Positions 23,236-34,019 of a DNA stretch of 64,000 bases are shown piece after piece. How positions within the stretch are numbered: the first letter of the stretch is position 1; each line of letters opens with the position of its first letter. Position numbers and translations under genes: made by a program. A model generated the notes under the pieces. It was not told the DNA's origin, did no database searches, and worked only from the letters and a program-made list of their open reading frames with translations. Source of the DNA: Achatina immaculata (Eukaryota > Mollusca > Gastropoda > Stylommatophora > Achatinidae); contig CM019702.1 of assembly GCA_009760885.1 (NCBI GenBank), forward strand, positions 50,647,738 through 50,711,737, written 5' to 3'.

Positions 23236-23587
23236 TAAACACTAAATTATGGGACAGACACAAAGAAACAAAATATGTTTAATGGGACGCGTCTATCTGC
23301 ACCTAACTTCTTCTTACTAGCGGGTCAGAGTGTATGTTAAATTTTTTTTTCTTTGTTGGTTAATTTTTTCCCGTTTTAAGAATTATTTTTGTTTGCACCT
23401 TAAGTACACCTGTCCCAGGTATTCTTATTTAGCTTTATAAAGTTTGAGAAACTATTACGATGTCTCTAGCTTCCCCACAAAGCGTTATTTCACCTGCAAG
23501 AGTCAAATCTTACTGTCTGAATGTTTTGTTACCAAAATCATGCAAGTTTTGTGAAATATAGCTTGTAAAATGTGAAATATAAGTGAA
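23236..23587. other. Anonymous sequence upstream of receptor gene 1
   Basis: About 350 bp of AT-rich, apparently single-copy sequence with no ORF, repeat or recognisable signal. It could contain part of the gene 1 promoter or 5' UTR intron, but I see no clear core-promoter motif. Confidence 0.4.
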
Positions 23588-24154
23588 AGTGTCTTCATAG
23601 CTACAAACTGATATTTCTAAAGTGAATGTACTGGTTGCTGTTTCAAGTCAAATAAATATAATTGCTTATTTAATGGCGGTAACACACAATTTGTATTAAT
23701 CTTATTTCAGTATTATTCATTAGCTCCCTACGTTTAAGGCACACATAGGAACAAGAGTCTTTTCTAAATGAAAATACAGGAACAGCTTAATCAATGACAT
23801 AATTTCTTCCTCGCTGCCAGCCATCTGAAGTAAAGTGTGTATTTAACGCTGATTTGATGTCACAGAACTGCTATTTTCTGATGGTGCCGCCTGATTAATG
23901 ATCAGTGTCAGAGTTGAAATGTTTGCGAACATCGTGTATTATTCCTGAACTGAGGACAAGGTACGGCCAGGTTAACGGCCAGGTAAACGGCCAGAGTAAC
24001 ACAGGCAAGAAAAGAGCTATAATTATTTCTGTGGAAACTGCTACTTGCACAGAAACATAAATCACTGAAACTTTTCAGCCTCACCTCTTCAACTTTCACT
24101 TCGCCATTAATAACATTCCTCCAACATTTTTGCCCAACAAGATCTTTGAGCTGA

Positions 24155-24419
24155 ATGTTGGGTTCTGCAAATAAAATGTTGACCGCTTGGATGCTCCAAG
24201 GATTCAACATATCAGAATCACAGGCAGATATATACTCAAACATCACTACTAATGAGGTCATATTTTCTCTGGTCAGTGATGCATTGATGCTAAATTTTCT
24301 TTGGACTGTAACCCTTCTCTTCCAAATAATTAGTGCGTTTGGTCTTGGAGCTAACATCATCAACATTATCTGTTTCGTTAGGTTGGGCTTCAAGGACCCT
24401 GTTAACATCAGCCTCATAG
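24155..24419 (+). CDS. Receptor gene 1 exon 1, copy B (likely functional copy)
   Basis: First coding exon of a rhodopsin-class seven-helix receptor. ATG follows an in-frame TGA. It encodes 88 residues: an N-terminal tail with two sequons (NISE, NITT), TM1 of about residues 46-68 with GLGANIINIICF (the class A TM1 asparagine lies here), an intracellular loop (RLGFKDPV), and the start of TM2 (NISLIG). Donor is ATAG|GTAATTTG at 24,420, phase 1. The split glycine codon is completed by exon 2 at 32,157 to read NISLIGLGVSDLG. Intron 1 is then 7,737 bp. Copy A at 12,669 encodes the same protein, but copy B is adjacent to the rest of the gene. Confidence 0.85.
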
Positions 24420-24649
24420 GTAATTTGGGAACGATTTTCACCATGATTTTTGATTGTGTGTTTTGTGTTAAAAATTATTCATTCACAAAGTACAAATATT
24501 GATGCGAGTTCCACATCTGACGTCTGGTAAGTAAGATAACAGCAAGTGTGATATATGACGTCTGGGAGGAAAGATAACAGCAAGTGTGATATATGACGTC
24601 TGGGAGGAAAGATTACAGCAAGTGTGATATATGACGTCTGGGAGGAAAG

Positions 24650-25901
24650 TCTGTTAAAAATAATAATGGGTAGACTTCGACAGAAGATAGAAGATGAAGT
24701 CAATATGGTCCAAGCTGGTTTCAGGCAAGGAAGAGGATCGAGAGATCATATATTCAATCTAAGAGTAATAATAAAGAAATGCAGAGAGTTTAATGTGAAT
24801 CTATATTTATCCTTTAGAGACTAGTCAAAGGCATTTTATTGTGTACAACACCAGAAACTTTGGGAAATAATGGGAAAAATGGGATTTCCACCACATCTGA
24901 TACAATTAACATCACTGCTGTATCTAGACCAACAAGCAGCAGTAAGAATAAATGGTGAAACAACAACTTGGTTTGACATAAAACAAAGGGCCCGTCAAGG
25001 GTGCATATTGTCACCCTACTTATTAACTTGTATGCTGAAAATATAATGAGGAATGTTAGAGAAGATGTAGACAAAGAATATTACGATGCCATAAAAATTG
25101 GAGGTTATGAAATACCCGAGATTAGATATGCTGATGACACAGTATTACTGTCCACAACACAAAAAGGAATGGAAAAACTATGTCAGTCCATAAGAACAGC
25201 GAAGAGCAAAGCCTCTATCTTAATGCGAAGAAAACTAAATTGATGACAACTGACAAAACAAACAAGGCAGCTGATATATGTATCAATGAGGAAAAACTGG
25301 AAGAAGTGGAAAGTTTTGAATATCTTAGATCACTGCAAACTAATAATAGAGACACAATGAGGGAAATTAAAAGGAGGACATCTATCGCTCTTCAGAAAGT
25401 AAAACAAATAAAGAATCTGTGGAGAGGAACAGACAGACTACAAAAATAATATTTTTAAGGGCATGCATCTTTCCTATCGCAACATATGCCTGTGAGATCT
25501 GGACACTTAACAAAACAGATGAGAAACACATAAATGCCTTTGAATATAAATGCTACAGAAGAGTTCTCCAAATATCGTTGACACAAAAAAGAACAAATAT
25601 ATCCATACTACAAGAGCTTAATATTGAAGAAGGCTGGCTAGTAAAGAGGATTAAAGAGAGAAAACTTAAACATTTTGGACACATTAAACGTCATGATAAT
25701 CTAGAGAAGACCGTCTTGAAAGGGTACATAATGGGAAAAAGAAAAAGAGGAAGATCAAAACAAAGAAGGCTGCAATACATCATTGATGATCTGCAAATGG
25801 ATACAGCAACAGAAGGCCATCTCGCTCACAACTGAGAGGCCTACAGGAGTGCGGTTAGGGAGTCAAAGTTCCGCAAGGGACATGCAAAGGAATGAATGAA
25901 T
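24650..25901 (+). mobile_element. RTE-like LINE (family A), 5'-truncated, sense, in the 38-bp satellite
   Basis: A 10-bp target-site duplication GGGAGGAAAG (24,640-24,649 and 25,902-25,911) lies within satellite monomers. The element starts in the RT (MGRLRQKIEDEVNMVQAGFR), has EIRYADDTVLLST at about 25,115-25,150, and continues through SFEYLRSLQTNNRD. It ends with KRKRGRSKQRRLQYIIDDLQ and an AATGAATGAATG tail. A stop interrupts motif A (FRD* SKAFYCVQ, about 24,823), and frameshifts lie near 25,020, 25,190 and 25,440. It is dead. Confidence 0.95.
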
Positions 25902-28900
25902 GGGAGGAAAGATAACAGCAAGTTTGATATATGACATCTGGGAAGAAATTTAACGTCAAGTGTGATATATGACATCTGGTAGGAAAGATAACATCAAATG
26001 TGATATATGACATCTGGGAAGAAAGATAACAGCAAGTTTGACATATGACATAATGGGAGGAAAGATAACATAAAGTGTGATATATGACATCTGGGAGGAA
26101 AGATAACAGCAAGTTTGATATATGACATCTGTAAGGAAAGATAACAGCAAGTGTGATATATGACATCTGGGAGGAAAGATAACAGCAAGTTTGATATATG
26201 ACATCTGGGAGGAAAGATAACATCAAGTGCGATATATGACGTCAGGGAGGAAGGATAAAAACAAGTGTGATATATGACGTCAGGGAAACAAGATAACAGC
26301 AAGTGCGATATATGACGATTGGAAGGAAAGATAACAGCAAGTGTGATATATGACATATAGGAGCAAAGATAAATCAAGTGTGATATATGACATCTGGGAG
26401 GAAAGATAACAGCAAGTGTGATATATGACATCTGGGAAGAAAGATAACATCAAGTGTGATATATGAAGTCAGGGAGGAAAAATAACAGCAAGTGTGATAT
26501 ATCACTTCTGGGAGGAAAGATAACAGAAAGTGTCATATATGACGACTGGGAGAAAAGATAACAGAAAGTGTGATATACAAGTATGACGACTTATAGGAAA
26601 GATAACAGCAAGTGTAATATATGACATCTGGGATGAAAGATAACAGAAAGTGTGATATATGACGACTGGAAAGAAAAATAACAGCAAGTGTGATATATGA
26701 GAACTGGAAGAAAATATAACAGCAAGTGTGATATATGACATCTGGAAAGAACGATTATAGCAAGAGTTATATACAAGTATGAGCACTGGAATGAAAGATG
26801 CCAGGAAATGTGATATATGACGTCTGGGAGGAAAGATAAATGGAAGTGTCATAAATGACGTCTGTGAGGAAAGATAATAGCAAGTGTGATATATGACATC
26901 TGGGAGGAAAGATAACATCGAGTGTGATATGTGACATCTGAGAAGAAAGATAACAGCAAATGTGATATATGACATCTGGGAGGAAGGATACCAGCAAGTG
27001 TGATATATGACATCTGGGAGGAAAGATAACATAAAGTGTGATATATGACATTTGTGAGGAATATAACATCAAGATTGACACATGACTTCTGGGAGGGAAG
27101 ATAACATCAAGTGTGATATGTGACGTCTGGGAGGAAAGATAACAGCAAGTGTGATATATGACGTCTGGGAGGAAAGATGCCAGGAAGTGTGATATATGAC
27201 TTCTGGGAAGTAAGATAACAGCAAGTGCGATATATGACATCTGAGAGGATAGATAACAGCAAGTTTGATATACGATATCCGGGAGAAAAAATAACAGCAA
27301 ATTTGACATAAGACATCAGGGAGGAACGATAACATAAAGACTGATATATGACTTCTGGGAGGAAATATAAAAGCAGGTTTGATATATGACATATGGGAGG
27401 AAAGATAACACAAAGTTTGATATATGACATCTGGGAGGAAAGATAACATCATGTGTGATATATTACATCTGGGAAGAAAGATAACAGCAAGTTTCATATA
27501 TGAAGTTATGGAGGAAAGATAACATCAAGTCTGATATATGACTTCAGGGAGGAAGGACAAAAACAAGTGTGATATATGACATCAAGGAGAAAAGATAACA
27601 GCAAGTGCTATATATGACGACTGGAAGGAAAGATAACAGCAAGTGTGATATATGACATCTAGAAGCAAAGATAACATCAAGTGTGATATATGACGTCAGG
27701 GAGGAAAGATAACATCAAGTATGATTTATTAAATCTGATAGGAAAGATAACAGCAAGTGTGATATATGGCGACAGGAAGGAAAGATAACATCAAGTGTGA
27801 TATATGACATCTGATAGAAAAGATAACATCAAGTGTGATATATGACATCTGGAAGGAAAGATAACCTCAAGTGTGATTAATGACGACTCTAAGGAAAGAT
27901 AACAGCAAGTTTCATATATGACAACTGGAAGGAAAGATAACAGAAAGTGTTATATTTAAGGTCTGGGAGGAAAGATAACAGCAAGTGTGATATATGACTA
28001 CTAGAAGGAAAGATAACATAAAATGTGTTATATGACGACTGGAAGGAAAGATAACAGCAAATGTGATATACAAGCATGACGACGTATAGGAAAGATAGCA
28101 GCAAGTGTGATATATGACATCTAGTAGGAAAGATAACAGAAAGTGTGGTATATGACGACTGTAAAGAAAAATAACAGCAAGTGTGATATATGAGAATTTG
28201 AAGGAAAGGTAACAGCAAGTGTGATATATGACGTCTGGTAAGTAAGATAACAGCAAGTGTGATATATGACATCTGAAAAGGAAGATAACGGCAACAGTGA
28301 TATACAAGTATGAGCACTGTAAGGAAAGATGCCAGGAAATGTGATATATGACGTCTGGGAGGAAAGATAACTGCAGGTGTTATAAATGACGTCTGTGAGG
28401 AAAGTAAACAGCAAGTGTGACATATGACATCTGGGAGGAAAGATGACATCATGTGTGATATATCACATCTGGGAGGAAAGATACATCAAGTGTGATATTT
28501 GACATCTGGGAGGAAAGATAACACCAAGTTTGATATATGACATCTAAGAGTAAATATTACATCGAGTGTGATATATGACATCTGGGAGGAAATATTACAT
28601 CGAGTGTGATATATGACATCTGGGTGGAAAGATAACAGCAAGTTTGATATATGACATCTGGGAGGAAAGATAACATGAAATGTGATATATGACATCTGGG
28701 AGGAAAGATAACATAGAATGTGATATATGACATCTGGGAGGAAAGATAACATTAAGTGTGATATATGACGTCAGGGAGACAAGATAGCAGCAAATGTGAT
28801 ATATGACAAGTGGAAGGAAAGATAAGAGCAAGTTTGATATATGACATATGAGAGGAAAGATAACAGCAAGTGTGATATATGACATCTGGGAGGAAAGACA

Positions 28901-29848
28901 ACAGCAAGTTTGATATATTACATCTGGGAGGAAAGATAACATGAAGTGTGATATATGTGTCAGGGAGGAAAGATAACAGCAAGTGTGATATATGACAACA
29001 GGAAGAAAAGATAACAGCAAGTGTGATATATGAGGACTGGAAGGAAAGATAATAGAAAGTGTGATATATGAGGACTAGAAGGAAAGATAACAGCAAGTGT
29101 GATATATGACGTCTGGTAAGTAAGATAACAGCAAGTGTGATATAGGACATCTGGAAAGAAAGATAACAGCAAGAGTAATATAGAAGTATGACCACTGGAA
29201 GGAAAGATACTTGGAAATGTGATATATGACGTCTGGGAGGAAAGATACATGCAGGTGTGATAAATTACGTCTGTGAGGAAAGATAACAGCAAGAGTGATA
29301 TATGACGTCTTGGAAGAAAGATAACAGCAAGTGTGATATATGACGTCTGGGTGGAAAGATAACAGCAAGTGTGATATATGACGTCTAGGAAGAAATATAA
29401 CTGCAAGTGTGATATATGATATCTGGGAGAAATTATAACTGCAAGTGTGATATTTAACGTCTGGATGGAAAAATAACGGCAAGTGTGATATATGACGTCT
29501 AGGAAGAAAGATAACAGCAAGTGTATATATGACGTCTGGGAGGAAAGATAACGGCAAGTGAGATATATGACTTCTGCTAAGTAAGATAACAGCTAGCGTG
29601 ATATATGGCGTCTGAAAAGAAAGATAACAGCAAGGGTGATATATGACGTATGGATGGAAAGATAACAGCAAGTGGAATATATGACGTCTGGCAAGTAAGA
29701 TAACAGCAAGTGTGATATATGACGTCTGGAAGGAAAGATAACAACAAGAGTGATATACAACTATGATGACTGGAAGGAAAGATGCCAGGAAGTGTGATAT
29801 ATGACGTCTGGAAGGAATGATGCCAGAAAATGTGATATAGGACTTCTG

Positions 29849-29890
29849 GGATGTGGGATGTAGGATGTAGGATGTAGGATGTAGGATGAC
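29849..29890 (+). repeat. 7-bp tandem repeat (GGATGTA)
   Basis: About five copies of GGATGTA within the 38-bp satellite; a shorter run is near 30,035-30,050. Not a known telomere motif for animals. Confidence 0.85.
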
Positions 29891-30117
29891 AGCAGGGGTG
29901 ATATTTGACGTCTGGAAAGAAAAATAGCAGCAAGTGTGATATACAAGTATGACGACTGGAAGGAAAGATGCCGGGATATGTGATATATGACGTCTGGAAG
30001 GAATGATGCCAGGAAACGTGATATATGACTTCTTGGATGTAGGATGTAAGATGACGGCAGGTGTGATATATGACATCTGGGAGGAAAGGTGACAGCAAGT
30101 ATGACAGCGCAGATTTC

Positions 30118-30345
30118 AGGTATAGCATACCAGAAAAATATAAGATATCCCTCAGGTATAGCATACCAGAACTATATAAGATATCCCTCAGGTACTGTCT
30201 CCAGTAACAAACATGGTCTGGATAATGAGCAGGGCTGACCGTGGTAACCTTGCTGCTGCTGGTAGTGGAGCAGTTTGCCGGAAGCTTGCTTTGTTTAGTC
30301 CACTTTCTGGTCTTGAAGCAAAACAATCGTAACCCAGAACACTTT
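30118..30345. other. Transition sequence with a two-copy 46-bp repeat
   Basis: Two copies of a unit with TCAGGTATAGCATACCAGAA at about 30,116-30,200, followed by about 140 bp of anonymous intronic sequence rich in CTG. No protein is recognised. Confidence 0.6.
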
Positions 30346-30715
30346 CATACGATACTATACGGTACTATACAGTATTATACTATACGGTACTATACAGTAT
30401 TATACTATACGGTACTATACAGTATTATACTATACGGTACTATACAGTATTATACTATACGGTACTATACAGTATTATACTATACGGTACTATACAGTAT
30501 TATACTATACGGTATTATACAGTATTATACTATACGGTACTATACAGTATTATACTATATGGTACTATACAGTAGTATACAGTCTATACAATACTATACT
30601 AAACGTTACTATAGGTAATATACGGTACTATACGATACGATACTATACTATATGGTACTATACGATACTACACAATGCCGTACTATACGATGCTATACAA
30701 TACTTGTGTTCCGAA
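30346..30715 (+). repeat. 25-bp minisatellite (ACTATACGGTACTATACAG) and degenerate tail
   Basis: Regular from about 30,349 to 30,570, then degenerate to 30,715. TATAC, GTATA and GTAC elements make it locally self-complementary. The 125-residue ORF beginning at 30,241 reads through it (YYTIRYYTVLYYTVLY) and is not credible. Confidence 0.95.
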
Positions 30716-31037
30716 CTTTCCAAATATCGGTTGCTAAGATCATCTTCTTCTCGGTTCCAAGAACAATAAAAACAATATTAAAACAATAATATTTAGCACA
30801 CCAAAAACAGTATAAACTGCAGAAAATAACAGCATAAAAACATGTATTGCAACAACAACACAATCTGCGGGAAATAAAAGGAATGTATCATTAGTAAAAT
30901 ACATGCTATACATCTTGCTGCACATCATGACAAAACTAGAAGTTAGAGAACTGACAGTGGCCAGAAAACTGAAAACAAAAGAACAGAAATCTAGAAAAGT
31001 GTCGAACTAACTGAACTAAATAGAAATCTAGAAAAGT
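30716..31037. other. Anonymous intronic sequence and start of a 37-bp minisatellite
   Basis: AT-rich intron sequence without recognisable coding potential. From about 30,990 it becomes a minisatellite with core AACTGAACTAAATAGAAA and TCTAGAAAAGTGTCTG, which resumes at 31,459-31,575 beyond an LINE insertion. Confidence 0.6.
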
Positions 31038-31046
31038 GTCTGAACT

Positions 31047-31458
31047 CTCTCTCTCTCTGAACCTTAAGTGCCCAGGGCACATGGGGCTTCCGCAAGGGTT
31101 TTCCACAAATGCCTGTCCTTCGCCTTTTTTTCTGCTCTTGCCCAGGTTAATGCCTCTCCAGTTCCCGCAATCTCTGAGGTCACCCTTCTTTGGTAGTTTT
31201 ACTATAAGCCCAGTTTTCCACTCCTCTGGGGCTTTTTCTAGATCTCAAATTTGTTGTAATATCCAGCAAAGTTGTTTTGGTGTTTCTGTTTCTTCTGCTT
31301 TCAACATCTCAGCAGTCACTTCATCTTCACCTGGTGCCCTGTCTGAGTTTAGCTTCTTTATCGCCTCCTTTACTTCATTTATTGTTATTGATCCTGTATT
31401 GATGTTTAGTTCCGTTTTTGCTTCAGGTATGTCTATTGTTTGTGCTGCTTGTGTTAAA
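31047..31458 (-). mobile_element. RTE-like LINE (family D), internally deleted, antisense
   Basis: A 9-bp target-site duplication GTCTGAACT is at 31,038-31,046 and 31,459-31,467. On the minus strand the element reads RT fingers (IKKLNSDRAPGEDEVTAEML, LEKAPEEWKTGLIVKLPKKG, LRDCGNWRGI). It then jumps at 31,147 to the far C-terminus (KGEGQAFVENPC in a shifted frame) and a TC/AG dinucleotide tail at 31,047-31,060. The catalytic palm is absent, so it is a non-autonomous deletion derivative. Confidence 0.88.
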
Positions 31459-31619
31459 GTCTGAACTAACTGATCTAAATAGAAAGCTAGAAAAGTGTCT
31501 GAACTAACTGAACTAAATAGAAAGCTAGAAAAGTGTCTGAACTAACTGAACTAACTAAACTAACTGAACGAATGAACTAAGAAATAAAAGCAAAGTTATT
31601 AGAAACATCAAGGATTACA

Positions 31620-31800
31620 CATACAGCGTGATGACACTGTTACAAGACCTGAGCATAAAAACATCGTAGGAGTGTGATGACACTGTTACGAGACTTGAAC
31701 ATAAAAACATCGTAGGAGTGTGATGACACTGTTACGAGACTTGAACATAAAAACATCGTAGGAGTGTGATGACAATGTTACGAGACTTAAACATTAAAAA
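31620..31800 (+). repeat. 46-bp minisatellite, four copies
   Basis: Units with core ATGACACTGTTACGAGACTT then GAACATAAAAACATCGTAGG. It abuts the family D fragment that follows. Confidence 0.95.
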
Positions 31801-31819
31801 TGTAGATAGATAGATAAGA

Positions 31820-31992
31820 TATCTTAGACCAAAAGAGACATGGAGAAGAACAACAGAAAGGATGTTGAGCAATAGAGGGCTCACCTGGGCAAGAGCAGAA
31901 AAAAAGGCGAAGGACAGGCATTTGTGGAAAACCCTTGCGGAAGCCCCATGTGCCCTGGGCACTTAAGGTTCAGAGAGAGAGAGAGAGATAGA
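31820..31992 (+). mobile_element. RTE-like LINE (family D) 3'-terminal fragment, sense
   Basis: Encodes RPKETWRRTTERMLSNRG, LTWARAEKKAKDRHLWKTLA and a stop, the standard C-terminal end of an RTE-type ORF, followed by an AGAG tail. Flanks share AGATAGATAA, a possible but low-complexity target-site duplication. About 103 bp are the inverse of 31,045-31,147, so the two family D fragments form an inverted repeat. Confidence 0.88.
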
Positions 31993-32156
31993 TAAAGTTT
32001 CAGAACTAAGGATAAAAGAATGGATGTTAATATTCCAATTTTAGATCTCAGAGTGTGGCTGGGAGAGACGATGAAAGCTCTGTGATAATAATTTTGAGTT
32101 TCACTGTTAAACAGATTTCACGTTTTAAAATATCAGGTATGTTTGTGATCTTGTAG

Positions 32157-32371
32157 GTCTGGGTGTGTCTGACCTTGGATCCTTGTCAGCTTTGATCTGG
32201 ATCAGCATATGTTGCAGCCCAGGATTTGCTGCAGCTGATTTGCCCTTCGACCCGGTCGAGTTCCAGTACCTAACAGGCTGTGTGCCACACACGACCTTTA
32301 CCCGGGTCACGGCCTGGATCACCGCTTTAATCACGTTAGAGAGATGTCTGTGTATAACCTCTCCTTTGAAG
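32157..32371 (+). CDS. Receptor gene 1 exon 2 (TM2, ECL1, TM3)
   Basis: The acceptor TTGTAG at 32,151-32,156 opens the exon, and AAG|GTTTGC closes it, giving 215 nt, phase 1 in and phase 0 out. It encodes the rest of TM2 (GLGVSDLGSLSALIWISICC, carrying the class A TM2 aspartate), extracellular loop 1 (PFDPVEFQYLTGCVPHTTF), and TM3 ending in LERCLCITSPLKV. ERC takes the place of the canonical DRY motif, and SPLKV is the usual start of intracellular loop 2. Gene 2 exon 2 (60,804) has the same length and frame and shares ADLPFDPxEFQYLTG. Confidence 0.87.
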
Positions 32372-32408
32372 GTTTGCTTAACCAGTAGAAAGTATAGTTA
32401 TTTTCTAC

Positions 32409-32423
32409 ATCATCATCATCATC

Positions 32424-32455
<32 letters not shown>

Positions 32456-32468
32456 CATCATCATTATC
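32409..32468 (+). repeat. ATC trinucleotide microsatellite
   Basis: About 19 CAT/ATC units 40 bp after the exon 2 donor. An ORF reading through the donor gives a histidine run, which is not expected in the spliced message. Confidence 0.97.
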
Positions 32469-32589
32469 ACATGCACCTTCTGCAGGTGTAAGCGGCCATA
32501 CTTCTCCACAGACCTCGGTCCTTTAATCACGTGATTTTCAAGGAACGTCCATTATCCTTCTCTCTTGGCAATCCTCTGCCTCTCTTATC

Positions 32590-33800
32590 ATTTACCTTTC
32601 TTTCTCTTATAATGTTCACCTGTTCTCTCTTTCTTCTTTATCTTTCTTTCTCTTATAATATTCACCTGTTCTCTCTTTCTTCTTTATCTTTCTTTCTCTT
32701 ATAATGTTCACCTGTTCTCTCTTTCTTCTTTATCTTTCTTTCTCTTATAATGTTCACCTGTTCTCCCTCTCTTCTTTATCTTTCTTTCTCTTATAATGTT
32801 CACCTGTTCTTCCTCACTTCTTTATCTTTCTTTCTTTTATAATGTTCACCTGTTCTCCCTTTCTTCTTTATCTTTCTTTTTCTTATAATGTTCACCTGTT
32901 CTCCTTTTCTTCTTTTTCTTTCTTTTTCTTATAATGTTCACCTGTTCTCCCTTTCTTCTTTATCTTTCTTTCTCTTATACTGTTCACCTGTTCTCCGTTT
33001 CTTCTTTATCTTTCTTTTTCTTATAATGTTCATCTATTCTCCCTTTCTTCTTTATCTTTCTTTCTCTTATAATATTCACCTGTTCTCCCTTTGTTCTTTA
33101 TCTTTCTTTCTCTTATAATGTTCACCTGTTCTCCCTCTCTTCTTTATCTTTCTTTTTCTTATAATGTTCACCTGTTCTCCCTTTCTTTTTTATCTTTCTT
33201 TTTCTTATAATGTTCACCTGTTCTCCCTTTCTTCTTTATTTTCTTTTTCTTATAATGTTCACCTGTTCTCCCTTTCTTCTTTATCTTTCTTGTAGTTATA
33301 ATGTTCACTTGTTTTTCCTTTCTTATTTACCTTTCCTCCTGTTATAATGTTTACCTCTTCTTAGTTTCATATTTCAGTTTCCTCCTGTTATAATGTTTAC
33401 TTGTTCTTCCTTTCTTATAAATCATTCCTCTTTTTATAGCGTTCGGCTGTTGTTATTTCTTATTTATCTTTCTTCCTGTTATAATGTTTACTTGTTCTTC
33501 CTTTCTTATTTACCTTTCTTTCTGTTATAATGTATACACTGTTTCTCTTATTTATTTATCTTTCCTCCTTTTATAACGTTCACGTGTTCTTCCTTTCTTA
33601 TTTACCTTTCCTCCTGTTATAACGTTCACCTGTTCTTCCTTTCTTGTTTACCTTTCTTCCTGTTATATTGTATACACTGTTTCTCTTTTCTATTTATCTT
33701 TCCTCCTTTTATAACGTTCTCCTGTTCTTCCTTTCTTATTTACCTTCCTCCTGTTATAATGTTCACCTACTCTTCCTTTCTTATTTTATGTCCTATGAAT
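32590..33800 (+). repeat. 46-bp pyrimidine-rich minisatellite
   Basis: Units with TTATAATGTTCACCTGTTCT and TCTTTATCTTTCTTTC, regular to about 33,300 and progressively degenerate to about 33,800, roughly 26 copies. The strand is strongly CT-biased, so it could form a long polypyrimidine tract in intron 2. ORF 32,888-33,118 is repeat-derived. Confidence 0.95.
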
Positions 33801-33909
33801 GAGACTGGTTTTCTTATTGATTTAAATCAATTTCTTTCTTCAGTTACTTTTCTTAGACATTCCCCGTTTGTCGTCTTTTGCTGTCCATGGTAGTCTTACA
33901 TTCTTCTAC

Positions 33910-34010
33910 CACAGCAATTTTGTTTCTAGTATCTTGTTTCTAGCATCTTGTTTCTAGTATCTTATTTCTAGTATCTTGTTTCTAGTATCTTGTCTCTAGT
34001 ATCTTGGCCT
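33910..34010 (+). repeat. 14-bp tandem repeat (GTTTCTAGTATCTT)
   Basis: About six units, preceded by about 110 bp of anonymous sequence from 33,800. Confidence 0.9.
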
Positions 34011-34019
34011 TTGTGTTCA

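Larger units (their letters stand above)
24533..30112 (+). repeat. 38-bp satellite array in intron 1 of receptor gene 1 (about 4.3 kb net)
   Basis: About 115 diverged monomers with core GTGTGATATATGACGTCTGG then GAGGAAAGATAACAGCAA. It starts just downstream of exon 1, where unique sequence CACATCTGACGTCTGG already resembles a monomer, so the array may have grown from local sequence. It is interrupted at 24,650-25,901 by an RTE-like LINE. Monomer variants include GACATCTGGG, GACGACTGGAAGG and half-units. Many antisense ORFs up to 333 residues (for instance 29,075-30,076) are read-throughs of the array and are not genes. Confidence 0.95.

Noticed and set aside
29849..29890. GGATGTA run considered as an interstitial telomere
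   Set aside because: Not the animal TTAGGG motif or a common variant; only about five units inside another satellite.
25855..30326. Many antisense ORFs of 60-333 residues rich in HISHLLLSFLPDVIYHT
   Set aside because: Translations of the 38-bp satellite in different frames; no start context, domain or splice structure.
32165..32491. 108-residue ORF ending in a poly-histidine run
   Set aside because: Exon 2 read past its donor into the ATC microsatellite.
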